This document shows positions 53,335 to 63,451 of a stretch of 64,000 nucleotides of DNA, one piece after another. Made by a program: the position numbers and the translations under genes. The notes beneath the pieces are model-generated. The model worked only from the letters and a program-made list of their open reading frames with translations, searched no databases and was not told the DNA's origin. This DNA is from Undibacterium sp. KW1 (lineage in GTDB: Bacteria; Pseudomonadota; Gammaproteobacteria; Burkholderiales; Burkholderiaceae_D), in NCBI RefSeq assembly GCF_009937955.1, contig NZ_AP018439.1, positions 5,456,001 to 5,520,000 of the forward strand, read 5' to 3'. Every line of letters begins with the position of its first letter. The stretch's first letter is position 1.

Positions 53335-54744
53335 TCAGTGCGCTGCAAATGTTACACGCTTGGGCACAGGCTTGAATGTACCCATACCGCTCCACCATGG
53401 CATCAACAGGAAGAAGCCGTAGTAAATCACTGCGCAAACCTGGGAAACACGTTCACCAGTAGGGGAAGGAGCCTGCACACCGAGGTAACCCAGGGCAACA
53501 AAGGCGATACCAAACACGATATACACATATTTGTGCCAGTCAGGACGATAACGTATGGATTTGACCGGAGAAACATCGAGCCAAGGCAGGAAAGCCAGGA
53601 TCACGACGGAGCCGCCGAACAATACCACACCCCAGAATTTCGCATCGAGTGCACCAGGCATCATGCCAGCGACTGCTACCAGTGCAATTGCGGCAATTGC
53701 GATCTTCAGCAATTGTGGCAACTTGGTGGTCAGCCAGATCAGTGCTACATAAGCAACAGCTCCGGCTTGCACCACGTACAGGAACTCGGAAGTAGTTGCA
53801 CGCAAGATCGAGTAGAAAGGCGTGAAGTACCAGGTCGGCGCAATATGCGGAGGCGTTTTCAGCGAGTCAGCCGGGATAAAGTTATTGTACTCAAGGAAGT
53901 AACCACCCATTTCCGGTGCAAAGAACACGACTGCACTGAAAATAGTCAGGAACACAGTCACGCCAAAAATATCGTGGAAAGTGTAGTAAGGGTGAGAAGG
54001 CACGCCATCAACAGGATGGCCATCAGGACCCAGGTTTTCTTTGATTTCTATACCGTCTGGGTTATTGGAACCCACTTCATGCAAGGCGATCAAGTGAGCA
54101 ACCACCAGGCCCAGCAAAACCAGAGGAATCGCAATAACGTGGAAGGAGAAGAAGCGGTTCAGAGTCGCATCAGACACCACATAGTCACCACGGATCCACA
54201 GGGACAGATCAGGACCAATGAAAGGAATGGCACCAAACAGGTTAACAATAACCTGAGCACCCCAATAAGACATCTGGCCCCATGGCAGCAGGTAACCGAA
54301 GAAAGCTTCGGCCATCAGGCACAGGAAAATCGCGAAACCGAACAGCCAGATCAGCTCACGTGGCTTGCGGTAAGAGCCGTACAGGAAGGCACGGGTCATA
54401 TGCAGATAGACCACGATGAAGAAGGCCGAAGCGCCGGTCGAGTGCATGTAACGCACCAGCCAGCCCCAAGGCACATCACGCATGATGTATTCGACAGAGG
54501 CAAACGCCAGATTCGCATCTGGTTTGTAATGCATGACCAGGAAAATACCGGTAACGATCTGGATAACCAGGACCAGCATGGCCAGGGAACCGAAGATGTA
54601 CCAGAAATTGAAGTTCTTTGGTGCGTAGTACTTGCCCCATTGATCATTCCACAGCTTGGTCAGCGGGAAACGGGAATCGACCCAGTTCAAGGCCTTGTCC
54701 ACGACAGGAGCGTCTGCCGGGAGTTTTTTCTCAACAAATGCCAT
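53335..54744 (-). CDS. petB: Cytochrome b of the bc1 complex
   Basis: A 469-residue protein with about nine membrane helices. It carries the paired heme histidines in HYKPDANLAF, GWLVRYMHSTGASAFF and FSFHVIAIPLVLLGLVVAHLI regions. The Qo-site tetrapeptide, PEWY in mitochondria, reads PTWY here (HIAPTWYFTPFYSILRA). The C-terminal quarter covers the helices expected of full-length cytochrome b rather than the split b6 form. It oxidises ubiquinol and recycles electrons in the Q cycle. It starts two bases after petA. Confidence 0.94.
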   Translation of the reverse strand: MAFVEKKLPADAPVVDKALNWVDSRFPLTKLWNDQWGKYYAPKNFNFWYIFGSLAMLVLVIQIVTGIFLVMHYKPDANLAFASVEYIMRDVPWGWLVRYMHSTGASAFFIVVYLHMTRAFLYGSYRKPRELIWLFGFAIFLCLMAEAFFGYLLPWGQMSYWGAQVIVNLFGAIPFIGPDLSLWIRGDYVVSDATLNRFFSFHVIAIPLVLLGLVVAHLIALHEVGSNNPDGIEIKENLGPDGHPVDGVPSHPYYTFHDIFGVTVFLTIFSAVVFFAPEMGGYFLEYNNFIPADSLKTPPHIAPTWYFTPFYSILRATTSEFLYVVQAGAVAYVALIWLTTKLPQLLKIAIAAIALVAVAGMMPGALDAKFWGVVLFGGSVVILAFLPWLDVSPVKSIRYRPDWHKYVYIVFGIAFVALGYLGVQAPSPTGERVSQVCAVIYYGFFLLMPWWSGMGTFKPVPKRVTFAAH

Positions 54745-54746
54745 GA

Positions 54747-55361
54747 TTAAGCCTCGCCTTTCTCATCTTTACCGATGACGATTTTGGTGTCTGATAAAAA
54801 CATGTGACGAGGCACATCCAGATTTTGTGGAGCTGGTTTGTTTTTATATACACGGCCAGCCAGATCGAAGGTCGAACCATGGCATGGGCACAGGAAGCCA
54901 CCTTTCCAGTCATCTGGCAGAGATGGCTGAGCACCTTCCTGGAATTTGGAGCTTGGGGAGCAGCCCAGGTGCGAGCAAATACCGACGGCGATCAGGATGT
55001 CGCTATGTTCTTTGCGTGAGCGGCTTTGCTTGTCGCAGTACTCTGGCATGTCCATGGTATAAGGTTTTTCCGATTTTGGATCGGCAACCTTGTCTTCAGT
55101 CTTGGCCAGGCTCGCCATCATTTCTGGTGTGCGCTTCAGAATCCATACTGGCTTACCACGCCATTCAGTCGTTTGCATTTCGCCTGGTTTCAAGGACGAG
55201 ATGTCCACTTCCACCGGTGCACCTGCAGCCTTGGCACGCTCGGATGGCTGGAAAGTGCTTACCAGCGCACCTGCCGTTGCCAAGCCTGCCACACCACCCG
55301 CCGCGCAAGTGGCGACGAGCAAACCGCGACGGCCGGAATCGACCTGCTTTTCGATACTCAT
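54747..55361 (-). CDS. petA: Rieske iron-sulfur subunit of the bc1 complex
   Basis: A 204-residue protein. The N-terminus has a twin-arginine motif (SGRRGLLVATC) and an uncleaved anchor helix (about 12-35). The [2Fe-2S] ligands are in CSHLGCSP and CPCHGSTFD near residues 132 and 154. The tether holds ASLAKTEDKV-type sequence before the cluster domain. The protein is a Tat substrate in bacteria, and tatABC lies 3 kb further on. It is first in the petABC operon. Confidence 0.94.
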   Translation of the reverse strand: MSIEKQVDSGRRGLLVATCAAGGVAGLATAGALVSTFQPSERAKAAGAPVEVDISSLKPGEMQTTEWRGKPVWILKRTPEMMASLAKTEDKVADPKSEKPYTMDMPEYCDKQSRSRKEHSDILIAVGICSHLGCSPSSKFQEGAQPSLPDDWKGGFLCPCHGSTFDLAGRVYKNKPAPQNLDVPRHMFLSDTKIVIGKDEKGEA

Positions 55362-55761
55362 ACCAACCCCAATCTGTCAATAATCAAAAACTGATGAAGC
55401 AAAACCCAGCTTCTAGCAACCTTAAATTATAAATGACCCGGATATGGTTTTAAAGAAAAAGATATCCGAAACGCCAACTTGCTGGCATTTTTCAACAATT
55501 CAAGCCCGAAATACAAGTTCAGGCTGGTCGCAATGCCGCTTTGAGCACAAAATCATAGGCAATAATAAATATTTAAGGCTTGAGAGAAAACAAAATTGAC
55601 AAAAAACTGCAGGCTTTTCCCCTGCTTTGGGCATTAAAATCGGGATAATTACATTTTGTGCATGCATTTTTGTCGTTTATTCTGCAGCACAATGAGGTAT
55701 TTATCTGCGCCTCATGATCTGTTTATGATTTATTTACCAGCTTCTCACCCGGAGAATTTCT
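55362..55761. other. Divergent intergenic region between petA and mscL
   Basis: About 400 A/T-rich bases with no credible ORF. It must contain the promoters of both petABC and mscL. -10-like hexamers such as TAAAAT and GATAAT occur near 55636-55650, but none has a convincing -35 partner. Confidence 0.6.
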
Positions 55762-56181
55762 ATGTCCATGTTGCATGAATTTAAAACCTTTATCAGCCGC
55801 GGCAACGTCGTTGATCTGGCTGTCGGCGTCATCATTGGTGCTGCCTTTGGCAAAATCGTTGATTCCCTGGTAGGCGATATCGTCATGCCTGTTATTGGCC
55901 GCATCGTTGGCGGACTGGACTTTTCAAATTACTACATACCGCTGAATGGCCAGGGCACGCACCTGGTGCTGGCGGAAGCAAAAAAAGCAGGTGGCGTTAT
56001 CGCTTATGGTAATTTTGTGACTGTCAGCGTAGGTTTCCTTATCCTGGCGTTTGTGATTTTCCAGATGGTCAAACTGGTCAATGCCCTCAAAAAGGCAGAA
56101 CCGGCACCGGAACCTGCGCCAGAAGTCACACCTGAAGATGTGTTGCTGTTGCGCGAGATCAGGGACGCTTTAAGGAAGTGA
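55762..56181 (+). CDS. mscL: Large-conductance mechanosensitive channel MscL
   Basis: A 139-residue channel. The N-terminus [18 protein letters not shown] leads into TM1 with the pore-lining glycine/alanine pattern, followed by [13 protein letters not shown]2 (about 80-100) is [21 protein letters not shown] charged C-terminal helix follows ([17 protein letters not shown]). It opens under membrane tension to release solutes on osmotic downshock. GGAGAA precedes the ATG. Monocistronic. Confidence 0.95.
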   Translation: MSMLHEFKTFISRGNVVDLAVGVIIGAAFGKIVDSLVGDIVMPVIGRIVGGLDFSNYYIPLNGQGTHLVLAEAKKAGGVIAYGNFVTVSVGFLILAFVIFQMVKLVNALKKAEPAPEPAPEVTPEDVLLLREIRDALRK

Positions 56182-56310
56182 TTGCTACGTATTGCCCCAA
56201 AAACCAGATGTTCTGGCGGGGTCAAAACAAATTGTCATGATTTGACAGGGGGCGGATTGCCCGCGTAAATTCATTGTTGACTCACCACCGGCAACCCATC
56301 CCCTCCTTAC

Positions 56311-56331
56311 CCCTCCCCTTGAAGGGGAGGG
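56311..56331. terminator. CCCTCCCC/GGGGAGGG hairpin between convergent genes
   Basis: CCCTCCCCTT-G-AAGGGGAGGG is a perfect inverted repeat between the ends of mscL and the Nif3-like gene. Similar C/G-rich hairpins occur as dispersed intergenic repeats in many bacteria. A terminator function is likely but there is no long T-run. Confidence 0.5.
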
Positions 56332-56342
56332 AAATTCTGGCC

Positions 56343-57104
56343 TCACACCGGATTGTCGATATCCACAAAGCTGTGCTGCACCCCAAACGTGTCAGCAACG
56401 AATGCCCCCAGGCTCTGCACGCCAAAACGCTCGGTCGCATGATGGCCGCAGGCGATGTAGGCCACACCTGATTCGCGTGCCAGGTGTACCGTAGGTTCGG
56501 ATATTTCTCCACTCAGGTAAACCGTGGCACCGGCAGTGATTGCCTGATCGAGCATGTTCTGGGCGGCACCTGTGCACCAGGCGACGCGTCCTACAGGCGC
56601 TGCCGGATCACCGATCAGCAGGGGCTTGCGGCACAGCTTGAGTTCTATATGCAGGGCCAGGTCAGCAAGGGTGGTGATGGCTTTGTCTTCCAGAGTCCCC
56701 AGCCAGGCCAGATCGTTTTCACCAAAGCGCCCGTCAGCAACCAGCCCCAGGCGGCGCGCCAGGCCTATGTTATTGCCCAGTTCTGCATGGTTATCCAGCG
56801 GCAGATGATAGGCGAACAGGGAAATATCATTTTCCAGCAAGAGTTTCAGGCGGCGCTGCTTTTGCCCTATGACGCGCATGTCTTCACCGCGCCAGAAATA
56901 ACCATGGTGCACAAGGATGGCATCTGCCTGCAATTCCACGGCTTTTTCCAATAATGCTAAACTGGCAGTCACACCGCTGACTATATGTTTAATGGTGTTA
57001 CGCCCTTCCACCTGTACGCCGTTTGGGCAATAATCACGAAAATAATTGACTTGCAATTCTTTTGCCAGGAATTGCGCTAATTCGTCCCGATTCACTGATT
57101 TCAT
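56343..57104 (-). CDS. Nif3-like dinuclear metal centre protein
   Basis: A 253-residue member of the Nif3/YbgI family. It shows [11 protein letters not shown] near the start, [16 protein letters not shown] with metal-binding histidines, [26 protein letters not shown] and [13 protein letters not shown]. Family members form toroidal hexamers with two metals per site; the substrate is debated (GTP cyclohydrolase-like or DNA-associated roles). ATG 57104 gives the usual opening. It is divergent from the DegS-like protease with 13 bases between start codons. Confidence 0.88.
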   Translation of the reverse strand: MKSVNRDELAQFLAKELQVNYFRDYCPNGVQVEGRNTIKHIVSGVTASLALLEKAVELQADAILVHHGYFWRGEDMRVIGQKQRRLKLLLENDISLFAYHLPLDNHAELGNNIGLARRLGLVADGRFGENDLAWLGTLEDKAITTLADLALHIELKLCRKPLLIGDPAAPVGRVAWCTGAAQNMLDQAITAGATVYLSGEISEPTVHLARESGVAYIACGHHATERFGVQSLGAFVADTFGVQHSFVDIDNPV

Positions 57105-57117
57105 ACTGATTCTCACT

Positions 57118-58293
57118 ATGCGTCGTCTATGGTTATTGTTTGCCCAAACTGTCACTGTCGGTCTGGCGATCTGGTTTATTGTAACCACCTTGAAACCCGA
57201 CTGGGTAAAAGCTGGCTATAACAGCAGGCAAACCCAGACCCTGAATGCCGGTGCCATCGTCAAGGAGGCTCCTGCCAACAGCGTCCCCGCGCAAAGCTCG
57301 TATGGCGCTGCTGCGAAGCGGGCCATGCCCTCGGTGGTGAATATCTTCACCTCGAAAGAAGTACGTCAGCGCCGCAATCCACTGTTGAATGACCCCTTCC
57401 TCAGACGTTTCTTTGGCGACCAGCAAAACCCGCAGGCCGAGCGCCTGTCCAGCCTGGGCTCGGGCGTCATTGTCAGCCCTGAAGGTTACATCCTGACGAA
57501 TAACCATGTGGTGGAAGCAGCCGACGATATTGAAGTTGCCCTCGCGGATGGCCGCAAGGCCAGTGCCAAGATAGTCGGCACAGACCCGGAAACCGACCTG
57601 GCTGTCATCAAGATCAATTTGCCGGACTTGCCTGCGATTACCCTGGGCCGCTCTGACACGGCCAACGTAGGCGATGTGGTGCTTGCGATTGGCAATCCTT
57701 TTGGCGTCGGCCAGACCGTGACCATGGGCATCATCTCTGCGCTGGGGCGCAATAACCTGACTGACAATGCCTTTGAAAACTTTATCCAGACAGATGCAGC
57801 CGTTAACCCTGGCAACTCTGGTGGCGCACTGGTGGATGTAAATGGCAATTTGCTTGGCGTGAATACCGCGATTTATTCGCAGACCGGCGGTTCGGTAGGC
57901 ATAGGCTTTGCGATACCGGCAAGCACAGTCAAGCAAGTCATGGAATCCATCATCACCAATGGTCATGTCGTGCGCGGCTGGATAGGTGTAGAACCGCAGG
58001 ACATCACGCCTGAGCTGGCCGACAGCTTTGGTCTGAAACAGAAATCCGGCGCCATTATCGCTGGTGTCATACGCGGCGGCCCGGCTGACAAGGCAGGCAT
58101 GAAGCCTGGCGACATCCTGATTGCGATTGAAGGCAAGCCAGTCGGCAACACCACCCAGATGCTGAACCTGGTGGCACAGCTGAAGCCTGGCAACAAAGCC
58201 AAAGTCACGGTTTTGCGTGACACCAAGGAACCAACACTGGAAATCCTGATAGGCAAGCGCCCGTCAGCCCGTAAAGAAGAAGCAAGGGAATAA
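57118..58293 (+). CDS. DegS/AlgW-like periplasmic serine protease
   Basis: A 391-residue HtrA-family protease with an N-terminal membrane anchor (about residues 4-25) rather than a cleaved signal. Catalytic residues are His in [12 protein letters not shown], Asp in ETDLAVIKI and Ser in [14 protein letters not shown]. One PDZ domain follows (about 285-380, [22 protein letters not shown]). Anchor plus single PDZ is the DegS/AlgW plan, used to trigger sigma-E-type envelope stress signalling. No rseA or rpoE gene is nearby. The next gene starts six bases later. Confidence 0.88.
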   Translation: MRRLWLLFAQTVTVGLAIWFIVTTLKPDWVKAGYNSRQTQTLNAGAIVKEAPANSVPAQSSYGAAAKRAMPSVVNIFTSKEVRQRRNPLLNDPFLRRFFGDQQNPQAERLSSLGSGVIVSPEGYILTNNHVVEAADDIEVALADGRKASAKIVGTDPETDLAVIKINLPDLPAITLGRSDTANVGDVVLAIGNPFGVGQTVTMGIISALGRNNLTDNAFENFIQTDAAVNPGNSGGALVDVNGNLLGVNTAIYSQTGGSVGIGFAIPASTVKQVMESIITNGHVVRGWIGVEPQDITPELADSFGLKQKSGAIIAGVIRGGPADKAGMKPGDILIAIEGKPVGNTTQMLNLVAQLKPGNKAKVTVLRDTKEPTLEILIGKRPSARKEEARE

Positions 58294-58299
58294 ATACCC

Positions 58300-58974
58300 A
58301 TGCATTTGATCGACCTGCAAGCTTACTTATCCGAACTGGGCGACAACAATAACCGCGCCTGGTTTGTCATGAACAAACCGCGCTATGACATTTTGCGTGC
58401 AGAATTTTTACAACTGGTGACTGAACTGATCGCCGAGATCAGCAAGTTTGACCCTGCCATCCTGGGGCTGGAACCGAAAAAAGCCTTGTTCCGCATCAAC
58501 CGCGACGTCCGTTTTGCGCATGACAAATCGCCTTACAAGACCACCTTCTCTTCTTCCATCGTCCCTAGCGGGCGCAAGAAACCCAGTGAAGGCGGCGGGC
58601 CAGCCTATTATTTCCAGATGGATGGTACTGGCCGCCTGTTCTATGCGGTTGGTGAATACATGCCACCTTCAGACCGCCTGAAGGCGATCCGCAATCACAT
58701 CGTCGCTGACCCTGATGGCTTTGCCAAGGTCTTGAAGGACAAGAAACTGAAAGCCCAGTTTGGTACCCTGCAGGAAGAAGGCAAGCTGCAACGCCCACCC
58801 AAAGGCTTTGATGCCGACCTGCCGCATATAGAGCAGATCAAGCTGAAGAACTTCATGGTGTGGACTGAATGCCCACTCAAGGGCATGGATACAGATCAAT
58901 TGAAAACCACCCTGCTGACCGCTTACAAGAGCGCGATGCCACTGGTAAGCTGGCTCAGGTCAGCTCCCGTTTGA
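58300..58974 (+). CDS. DUF2461 (TIGR02453) family protein
   Basis: A 224-residue soluble protein. It has WFVMNKPRYDILRAEF, FRINRDVRFAHDKSPYKTTF, and GGPAYYFQMDG, the hallmarks of the DUF2461 family. The function is unknown; the family is widespread in bacteria. It follows the DegS-like gene by six bases and is likely in the same transcript. Its last 15 bases overlap the end of the convergent tatC. Confidence 0.88.
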   Translation: MHLIDLQAYLSELGDNNNRAWFVMNKPRYDILRAEFLQLVTELIAEISKFDPAILGLEPKKALFRINRDVRFAHDKSPYKTTFSSSIVPSGRKKPSEGGGPAYYFQMDGTGRLFYAVGEYMPPSDRLKAIRNHIVADPDGFAKVLKDKKLKAQFGTLQEEGKLQRPPKGFDADLPHIEQIKLKNFMVWTECPLKGMDTDQLKTTLLTAYKSAMPLVSWLRSAPV

Positions 58975-59733
58975 TTCTGTCGAGTCAGGTGCCTGGGTTG
59001 CCCGTACAAACATGGGGGCAACCAGCAAACCCAGCTCATACAATATCCACATGGGCACAGCGAGAGAAAACTGGCTGACAATGTCAGGTGGCGTCACGAT
59101 AGCTGCAATCACAAAGGCACCGACGATGACATAAGGGCGTATGGCCTTGAGCTTATCCAGCGGCGCCAGGCCCATACGTACCAGCACCACCACAACTACC
59201 GGTACTTCAAAGGTCACGCCAAAAGCGAGACACATGGACATGATGAAATCCAGATAGTTTTCTATGTCAGGTGAAACATTGATGGACGCCGGGGCAAATT
59301 CATTGATGAATTTGAAGACGCGGCCAAAAACCAGAAAATAACAAAACGCCACACCGCACAGAAAGAGCACGGAAGAGGAAATCACCAGCGGTGCGACCAG
59401 ACGCTTTTCATGGGTATACAGGCCAGGTGCAACAAAGGCCCACACCTGATACAAAATCCATGGCAAGGCCACCATGAATGCCAGCAACAAGGTCACCTTC
59501 ATCGGCACCAGAAAAGGTGAAATAACGCCCGTCGCGATCATTTTCGAGCCGGCAGGCAAAGACGCCAGCATGGGTTGTGCCAGAAAATCATAAATCGCTG
59601 AGGGCCCTGGCCACAGCATAAGAATGCCGCAGGTGATGGCCAGACCATACATGGACTTGACCAGCCTGTCACGCAACTCAACCAGATGCGAGATGAAACT
59701 TTCTTCGGGAGCCTGTTCCGTGTGATCGCTCAT
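58960..59733 (-). CDS. tatC: Tat translocase subunit TatC
   Basis: A 257-residue protein with six membrane helices. The N-terminal cytoplasmic segment has SFISHLVELRDRLVKS, the signal-recognition surface with its key glutamate (HLVEL). Later landmarks are FLVPMKVTLL, WAFVAPGLYTHEKR and FEVPVVVVVLVRMG. With TatB it forms the receptor for twin-arginine signals and exports folded proteins. It is the last of tatABC. Several predicted Tat substrates lie in this window. Confidence 0.95.
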   Translation of the reverse strand: MSDHTEQAPEESFISHLVELRDRLVKSMYGLAITCGILMLWPGPSAIYDFLAQPMLASLPAGSKMIATGVISPFLVPMKVTLLLAFMVALPWILYQVWAFVAPGLYTHEKRLVAPLVISSSVLFLCGVAFCYFLVFGRVFKFINEFAPASINVSPDIENYLDFIMSMCLAFGVTFEVPVVVVVLVRMGLAPLDKLKAIRPYVIVGAFVIAAIVTPPDIVSQFSLAVPMWILYELGLLVAPMFVRATQAPDSTESNGS

Positions 59734-59777
59734 GCGAATACCACCAGATTATAAAAACGCAATGACATAAGCGAAAA

Positions 59778-60263
59778 TTAAAAGAAACTACCACCAGAAC
59801 GGGGATAGGCGCGGTGACGCGCCATTCTCGCCGACCCGGAGATAATGTGCTGGCGCTGGCCATGGCGGTTTTTATACCAGGCAGGCAAGGCCGAAGTACG
59901 AGCGAGTTTTTTACGGCGGAAGCTTTTTGCCTTGACCGCCAATTGCTCAGGCGTGGCTGTATGCAACATGGCTGTTTCAGTTTCCTGCCCCAGGTTGCGC
60001 AATTCCTGTTCAGTCTCTGACCAGGTCTGGTGTATGGATTGCTCTACATTCTGGGCGGCATCCTGTACATCTTTTTGCATCTTGCGCAATTCTTCGAGCT
60101 CGATTTCGCGGCTGACTTCAGACTTGACGTCATTGATGTAACGTTGCGCACGTCCCAGCAAAGTGCCAGCCATTCTTGCCACCTTGGGCAATTTTTCAGG
60201 GCCGATGACGATGAGAGCAACCACGCCTATCAAGGCGAGCTTGCTGATTCCCAGGTCTATCAT
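59778..60263 (-). CDS. tatB: Tat translocase subunit TatB
   Basis: A 161-residue protein with one N-terminal helix (MIDLGISKLALIGVVALIV) ending in the GPEKLP hinge. An amphipathic helix and a long charged segment follow (YINDVKSEVSREIELEELRK). The tail is rich in Arg, His and Ser. It pairs with TatC in substrate recognition. It lies 44 bases upstream of tatC and 46 bases after tatA. Confidence 0.92.
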   Translation of the reverse strand: MIDLGISKLALIGVVALIVIGPEKLPKVARMAGTLLGRAQRYINDVKSEVSREIELEELRKMQKDVQDAAQNVEQSIHQTWSETEQELRNLGQETETAMLHTATPEQLAVKAKSFRRKKLARTSALPAWYKNRHGQRQHIISGSARMARHRAYPRSGGSFF

Positions 60264-60309
60264 GGGTAAAACCTACAAAATAAATCCAGGCTGGAAGTAA
60301 AGAAATGAA

Positions 60310-60528
60310 TCACAGTTTGGATTTTTCTTTGGCTTCCACGTCTATCGTACTTTTGTCAGCTACCTGTTGGGAAGCTGCCGTTTTTTCTTCTTCACCTTTT
60401 ACGCCATCTTTGAATCCTTTGACAGCCTTGCCCAAATCAGAGCCTACATTACCCAATTTTTTGGTACCAAAAACCAGCACAATGACAACCAGAACAATCA
60501 GCCAATGCCAGATACTTAATGAACCCAT
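60310..60528 (-). CDS. tatA: Tat translocase subunit TatA
   Basis: A 72-residue protein. One helix ([20 protein letters not shown]) ends at FGTKKL, followed by the amphipathic helix [16 protein letters not shown]. TatA oligomers form the export path. Ribosome site AAGGAG lies just before the start. It heads tatABC and follows hinT in the conserved his-hinT-tat order. Confidence 0.93.
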   Translation of the reverse strand: MGSLSIWHWLIVLVVIVLVFGTKKLGNVGSDLGKAVKGFKDGVKGEEEKTAASQQVADKSTIDVEAKEKSKL

Positions 60529-60628
60529 TACTTACTCCTTGTGAGAACCATGCTCTCGAAAATATTGATTTGAACCCGTCGACTTAACGATGCGGTCACC
60601 CTGCCAGGCCGGTTCAGTGGTAGCGATA

Positions 60629-61000
60629 TTAGCGTTGCCCACGCCATGGCTTGGGCCCGCCTATCACATGCATGTGCAAATGATACACCTCTTGCCCACC
60701 ATCCGGTCCGGTGTTGATGAGGGTTTTGTAACCGCCTGTCAGACTACCATCTGCACCAAGCACAGGAGCACAACCCTGCTCTTGTGCCAGCTTTGGTGCA
60801 AGGGCGAGCATTTTCCCCAATACGGCAGTATGTTCGGGCTGTACCGACGATAAAGTATCAATATGTACTTTGGGAATGATCAACAGGTGCACTGGGGCAG
60901 CCGGGTTGATATCTTTAAATACCAGCAATTCTTCATCTTCATAGACGCTGGCAGAAGGAATTTGTTTTGCAGCAATCTTACAAAAAATACAGTTATCCAC
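60629..61000 (-). CDS. hinT: HIT family purine phosphoramidase (HinT-like)
   Basis: A 123-residue histidine-triad protein. It opens with DNCIFCKIAAKQIPSA and ends with the HIT motif HLHMHVIGG preceded by GQEVY. It hydrolyses adenosine phosphoramidates. Its position between hisE and tatA is typical of Burkholderiales. The mid-region (VLGADGSLTGGYKTLINTG) is as expected for the bacterial HinT class. Confidence 0.92.
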   Translation of the reverse strand: MDNCIFCKIAAKQIPSASVYEDEELLVFKDINPAAPVHLLIIPKVHIDTLSSVQPEHTAVLGKMLALAPKLAQEQGCAPVLGADGSLTGGYKTLINTGPDGGQEVYHLHMHVIGGPKPWRGQR

Positions 61001-61047
61001 GTTTTATCCGTTCTTTTCAACAAGACGCATGATGTCAAATGATGGCC

Positions 61048-61401
61048 TCACGCATCCTTGCGTGCTGCCTTTTCTTCAATACCAGAAATACCTTCGCGCC
61101 TTGCCAGCTCGTCCAGCACCTGCTGAGGGCTGAGATCATACTGCGCTAACATGACAAGCGAATGAAACCACAGGTCAGCACACTCATATAAAAGCTTGGA
61201 CGCATCACCAGACACACGTGCATCCTTGGCGGCCATGACGGTTTCGGTTGCTTCTTCGCCTATTTTTTTCAAAATGGCGTCGTCACCCTTGGAAAACAGG
61301 CGGGCGACATAGGACTTGTCCGGGTCACCACCATTCACCAGTTTACGGCTTTCTATGATCTCTGCAAGACGCTGTAAAGTCTGTATTTGTGTGTTACTCA
61401 T
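61048..61401 (-). CDS. hisE: Phosphoribosyl-ATP pyrophosphatase
   Basis: A 117-residue helical enzyme. It has [22 protein letters not shown] in two parts, the metal-binding [11 protein letters not shown] and [11 protein letters not shown]. It removes pyrophosphate from phosphoribosyl-ATP, step 2 of histidine synthesis. HisE is a separate protein here, not fused to HisI. The start overlaps the hisI stop by four bases. Confidence 0.95.
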   Translation of the reverse strand: MSNTQIQTLQRLAEIIESRKLVNGGDPDKSYVARLFSKGDDAILKKIGEEATETVMAAKDARVSGDASKLLYECADLWFHSLVMLAQYDLSPQQVLDELARREGISGIEEKAARKDA

Positions 61402-61799
61402 TTGTAGATGCTTTCCGGATCTTTCAAGACTGGATCAACTGCCTGCCAGTCGCCGTCATTCAAGCTGCCCTCAAACTTCTGGAAGAAACAGGAATGGCGG
61501 CCAGTGTGACAGGCAATGCTGTCAATCTGCTCTATCTTCAGCAAAACCACGTCTTCGTCGCAATCGATACGGATTTCCTTGACCTTCTGGATATGGCCCG
61601 ACTCTTCGCCTTTGTGCCAGAGCTTCTTGCGTGAACGACTCCAGTAAACTGCTTCACCCAGCTCTACCGTTTTGGAGAGGGCATCGCGATTCATCCAGGC
61701 AAACATCAGAATATCGTTGCTGCTGGCCTCTTGTGCGATGACAGGTACCAGGCCGTTTTCGTCCCATTTGACCTTGTTCAACCATTTTGCCGCGCTCAT
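61398..61799 (-). CDS. hisI: Phosphoribosyl-AMP cyclohydrolase
   Basis: A 133-residue enzyme, step 3 of histidine synthesis. It shows [40 protein letters not shown] and the zinc-ligand region DCDEDVVLL and [10 protein letters not shown]. Overlaps hisF by four bases and hisE by four bases, so the operon is tightly coupled. Confidence 0.95.
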   Translation of the reverse strand: MSAAKWLNKVKWDENGLVPVIAQEASSNDILMFAWMNRDALSKTVELGEAVYWSRSRKKLWHKGEESGHIQKVKEIRIDCDEDVVLLKIEQIDSIACHTGRHSCFFQKFEGSLNDGDWQAVDPVLKDPESIYK

Positions 61800-62560
61800 G
61801 ACAACCTCATCGGTATATGTTGTGCTGCCATAAATTGCTTTGCTTCACCGACCGTATGTTGCCCGTAATGAAAGATGCTGGCAGCCAGTACCGCATCGGC
61901 ACCACCAACTTTGATGCCATCAGCCAGGTCTTGCAAGCCACCGACACCGCCGGAGGCAATGACGGGTATAGGCACCGCATCCGACACTGCACGTGTCAGA
62001 CCGAGGTCAAAACCGGAACGCGTGCCATCCTTATCCATGCTGGTCAGCAAGATTTCACCTGCTCCCAGTTTTGCCATGTGCATGGCCCACTCAACCGCAT
62101 CCAGGCCGGTGGCATTGCGGCCACCGTGGGTAAATACCTCCCATTTGCCTGGCCCCACATTCTTGGCATCAATCGCCACGACTATGCATTGCGAGCCATA
62201 CTTGTGTGCAGCATCGGCCACCAGTTGCGGGTTGGTCACGGCAGAAGTATTGATACCGACCTTGTCAGCACCGGCATTGAGCAGACGGCGTACATCAGCC
62301 ACCGTGCGCACACCACCACCGACAGTGAGCGGGATGAACACTTGCGAAGCCACGGCTTCGATAATTGGCAAGATCAGGTCGCGGCCATCGGAGGATGCCG
62401 TGATATCAAGAAAAGTAATTTCATCTGCGCCCTGCCCGTCATAACGGCGGGCGATTTCTACCGGATCACCGGCATCGCGCAGTTCCTGGAAATTAATGCC
62501 CTTGACGACACGGCCAGCGGTCACATCCAGACAAGGGATAATACGTTTGGCTAAGCTCAT
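61796..62560 (-). CDS. hisF: Imidazole glycerol phosphate synthase, cyclase subunit
   Basis: A 254-residue (beta/alpha)8 barrel. Catalytic aspartates are in [15 protein letters not shown] and [15 protein letters not shown]. Phosphate loops are in [11 protein letters not shown] and [10 protein letters not shown]. It uses ammonia from HisH to form imidazole glycerol phosphate and AICAR. It overlaps hisA by four bases. Confidence 0.96.
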   Translation of the reverse strand: MSLAKRIIPCLDVTAGRVVKGINFQELRDAGDPVEIARRYDGQGADEITFLDITASSDGRDLILPIIEAVASQVFIPLTVGGGVRTVADVRRLLNAGADKVGINTSAVTNPQLVADAAHKYGSQCIVVAIDAKNVGPGKWEVFTHGGRNATGLDAVEWAMHMAKLGAGEILLTSMDKDGTRSGFDLGLTRAVSDAVPIPVIASGGVGGLQDLADGIKVGGADAVLAASIFHYGQHTVGEAKQFMAAQHIPMRLS

Positions 62561-63348
62561 TCAGTTTCTTCTTCATCGTCGAATTCACCGCTGAGTTCAT
62601 CAGCGCGGTCTTGCGCCGACGACAGGTCCAGCGTGCCTTCGTAAATCGAACGGCCACAGATGACGCCTTCTATACCCTCGTCCTGTACAGCGCACAGGGC
62701 TTCGACGTCAGCCAGTACATGCACGCCACCAGAGGCGATAACGGGGATGCTGACGGCCTGCGCCAGCTTGACCGTGGCTTCAATATTGACGCCACCCATC
62801 ATGCCGTCACGGCCTATGTCGGTATAGACAATGGCTTCGACGCCATAGTCCTCAAATTTCTTGGCGAGATCAATCACCTCATGACCAGATAATTTGCTCC
62901 AGCCATCAGTAGCTACCTTGCCATCCTTGGCATCGATGCCAACGATAATCTGGCCAGGAAAAGCGCTGCAGGCATCTGCCAGGAAACCGGGGTTCTTGAC
63001 CGCTGCCGTACCTATGATGATGTAGGACAGGCCATCGTCGAGATAGCGTTCTATGGTATCGAGATCACGGATACCGCCACCGAGCTGTACGGGGATTTCT
63101 TCGGTATCGGTTTCTTCTGCGTAATCGCGTACCGCCTGTATGATGGCTTTGACAGCCGCCTCGTTCTTGGGCTTGCCGGCAAAAGCACCGTTCAAATCCA
63201 CCAGATGCAGACGACGCGCACCCTGGCGTAGCCAATGGCGCGCCATTTCGGCCGGGTCTTCAGAGAATACGGTAGCCTGGTCCATGTCACCTTGTTTAAG
63301 GCGTACGCAGTGGCCATCTTTCAGGTCTATAGCAGGAATGAGCAGCAT
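62557..63348 (-). CDS. hisA: Phosphoribosylformimino-AICAR isomerase
   Basis: A 263-residue (beta/alpha)8 barrel related to HisF. Catalytic aspartates are in [17 protein letters not shown] and [12 protein letters not shown]. Phosphate loops are [11 protein letters not shown] and [11 protein letters not shown]. The C-terminus carries an acidic tail, DDEEETE, longer than in E. coli. It isomerises ProFAR to PRFAR. The gap to hisH is 103 bases. Confidence 0.96.
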   Translation of the reverse strand: MLLIPAIDLKDGHCVRLKQGDMDQATVFSEDPAEMARHWLRQGARRLHLVDLNGAFAGKPKNEAAVKAIIQAVRDYAEETDTEEIPVQLGGGIRDLDTIERYLDDGLSYIIIGTAAVKNPGFLADACSAFPGQIIVGIDAKDGKVATDGWSKLSGHEVIDLAKKFEDYGVEAIVYTDIGRDGMMGGVNIEATVKLAQAVSIPVIASGGVHVLADVEALCAVQDEGIEGVICGRSIYEGTLDLSSAQDRADELSGEFDDEEETE

Positions 63349-63451
63349 GATATGAAAAAAAGTAGGAACGTCAATGTGGCAATAAGAAGAAAAGACAATA
63401 CCAGTTAAAAATCAGTGTAAAAAATTTACCTCAAACACCTGGTTCGCAAGC

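Noticed and set aside
53167..54750. A 527-codon plus-strand frame opposite petB and petC
   Set aside because: Antisense to two unmistakable bc1 genes. Its His/Gln/Arg-rich content is the usual shadow of membrane-protein codons.
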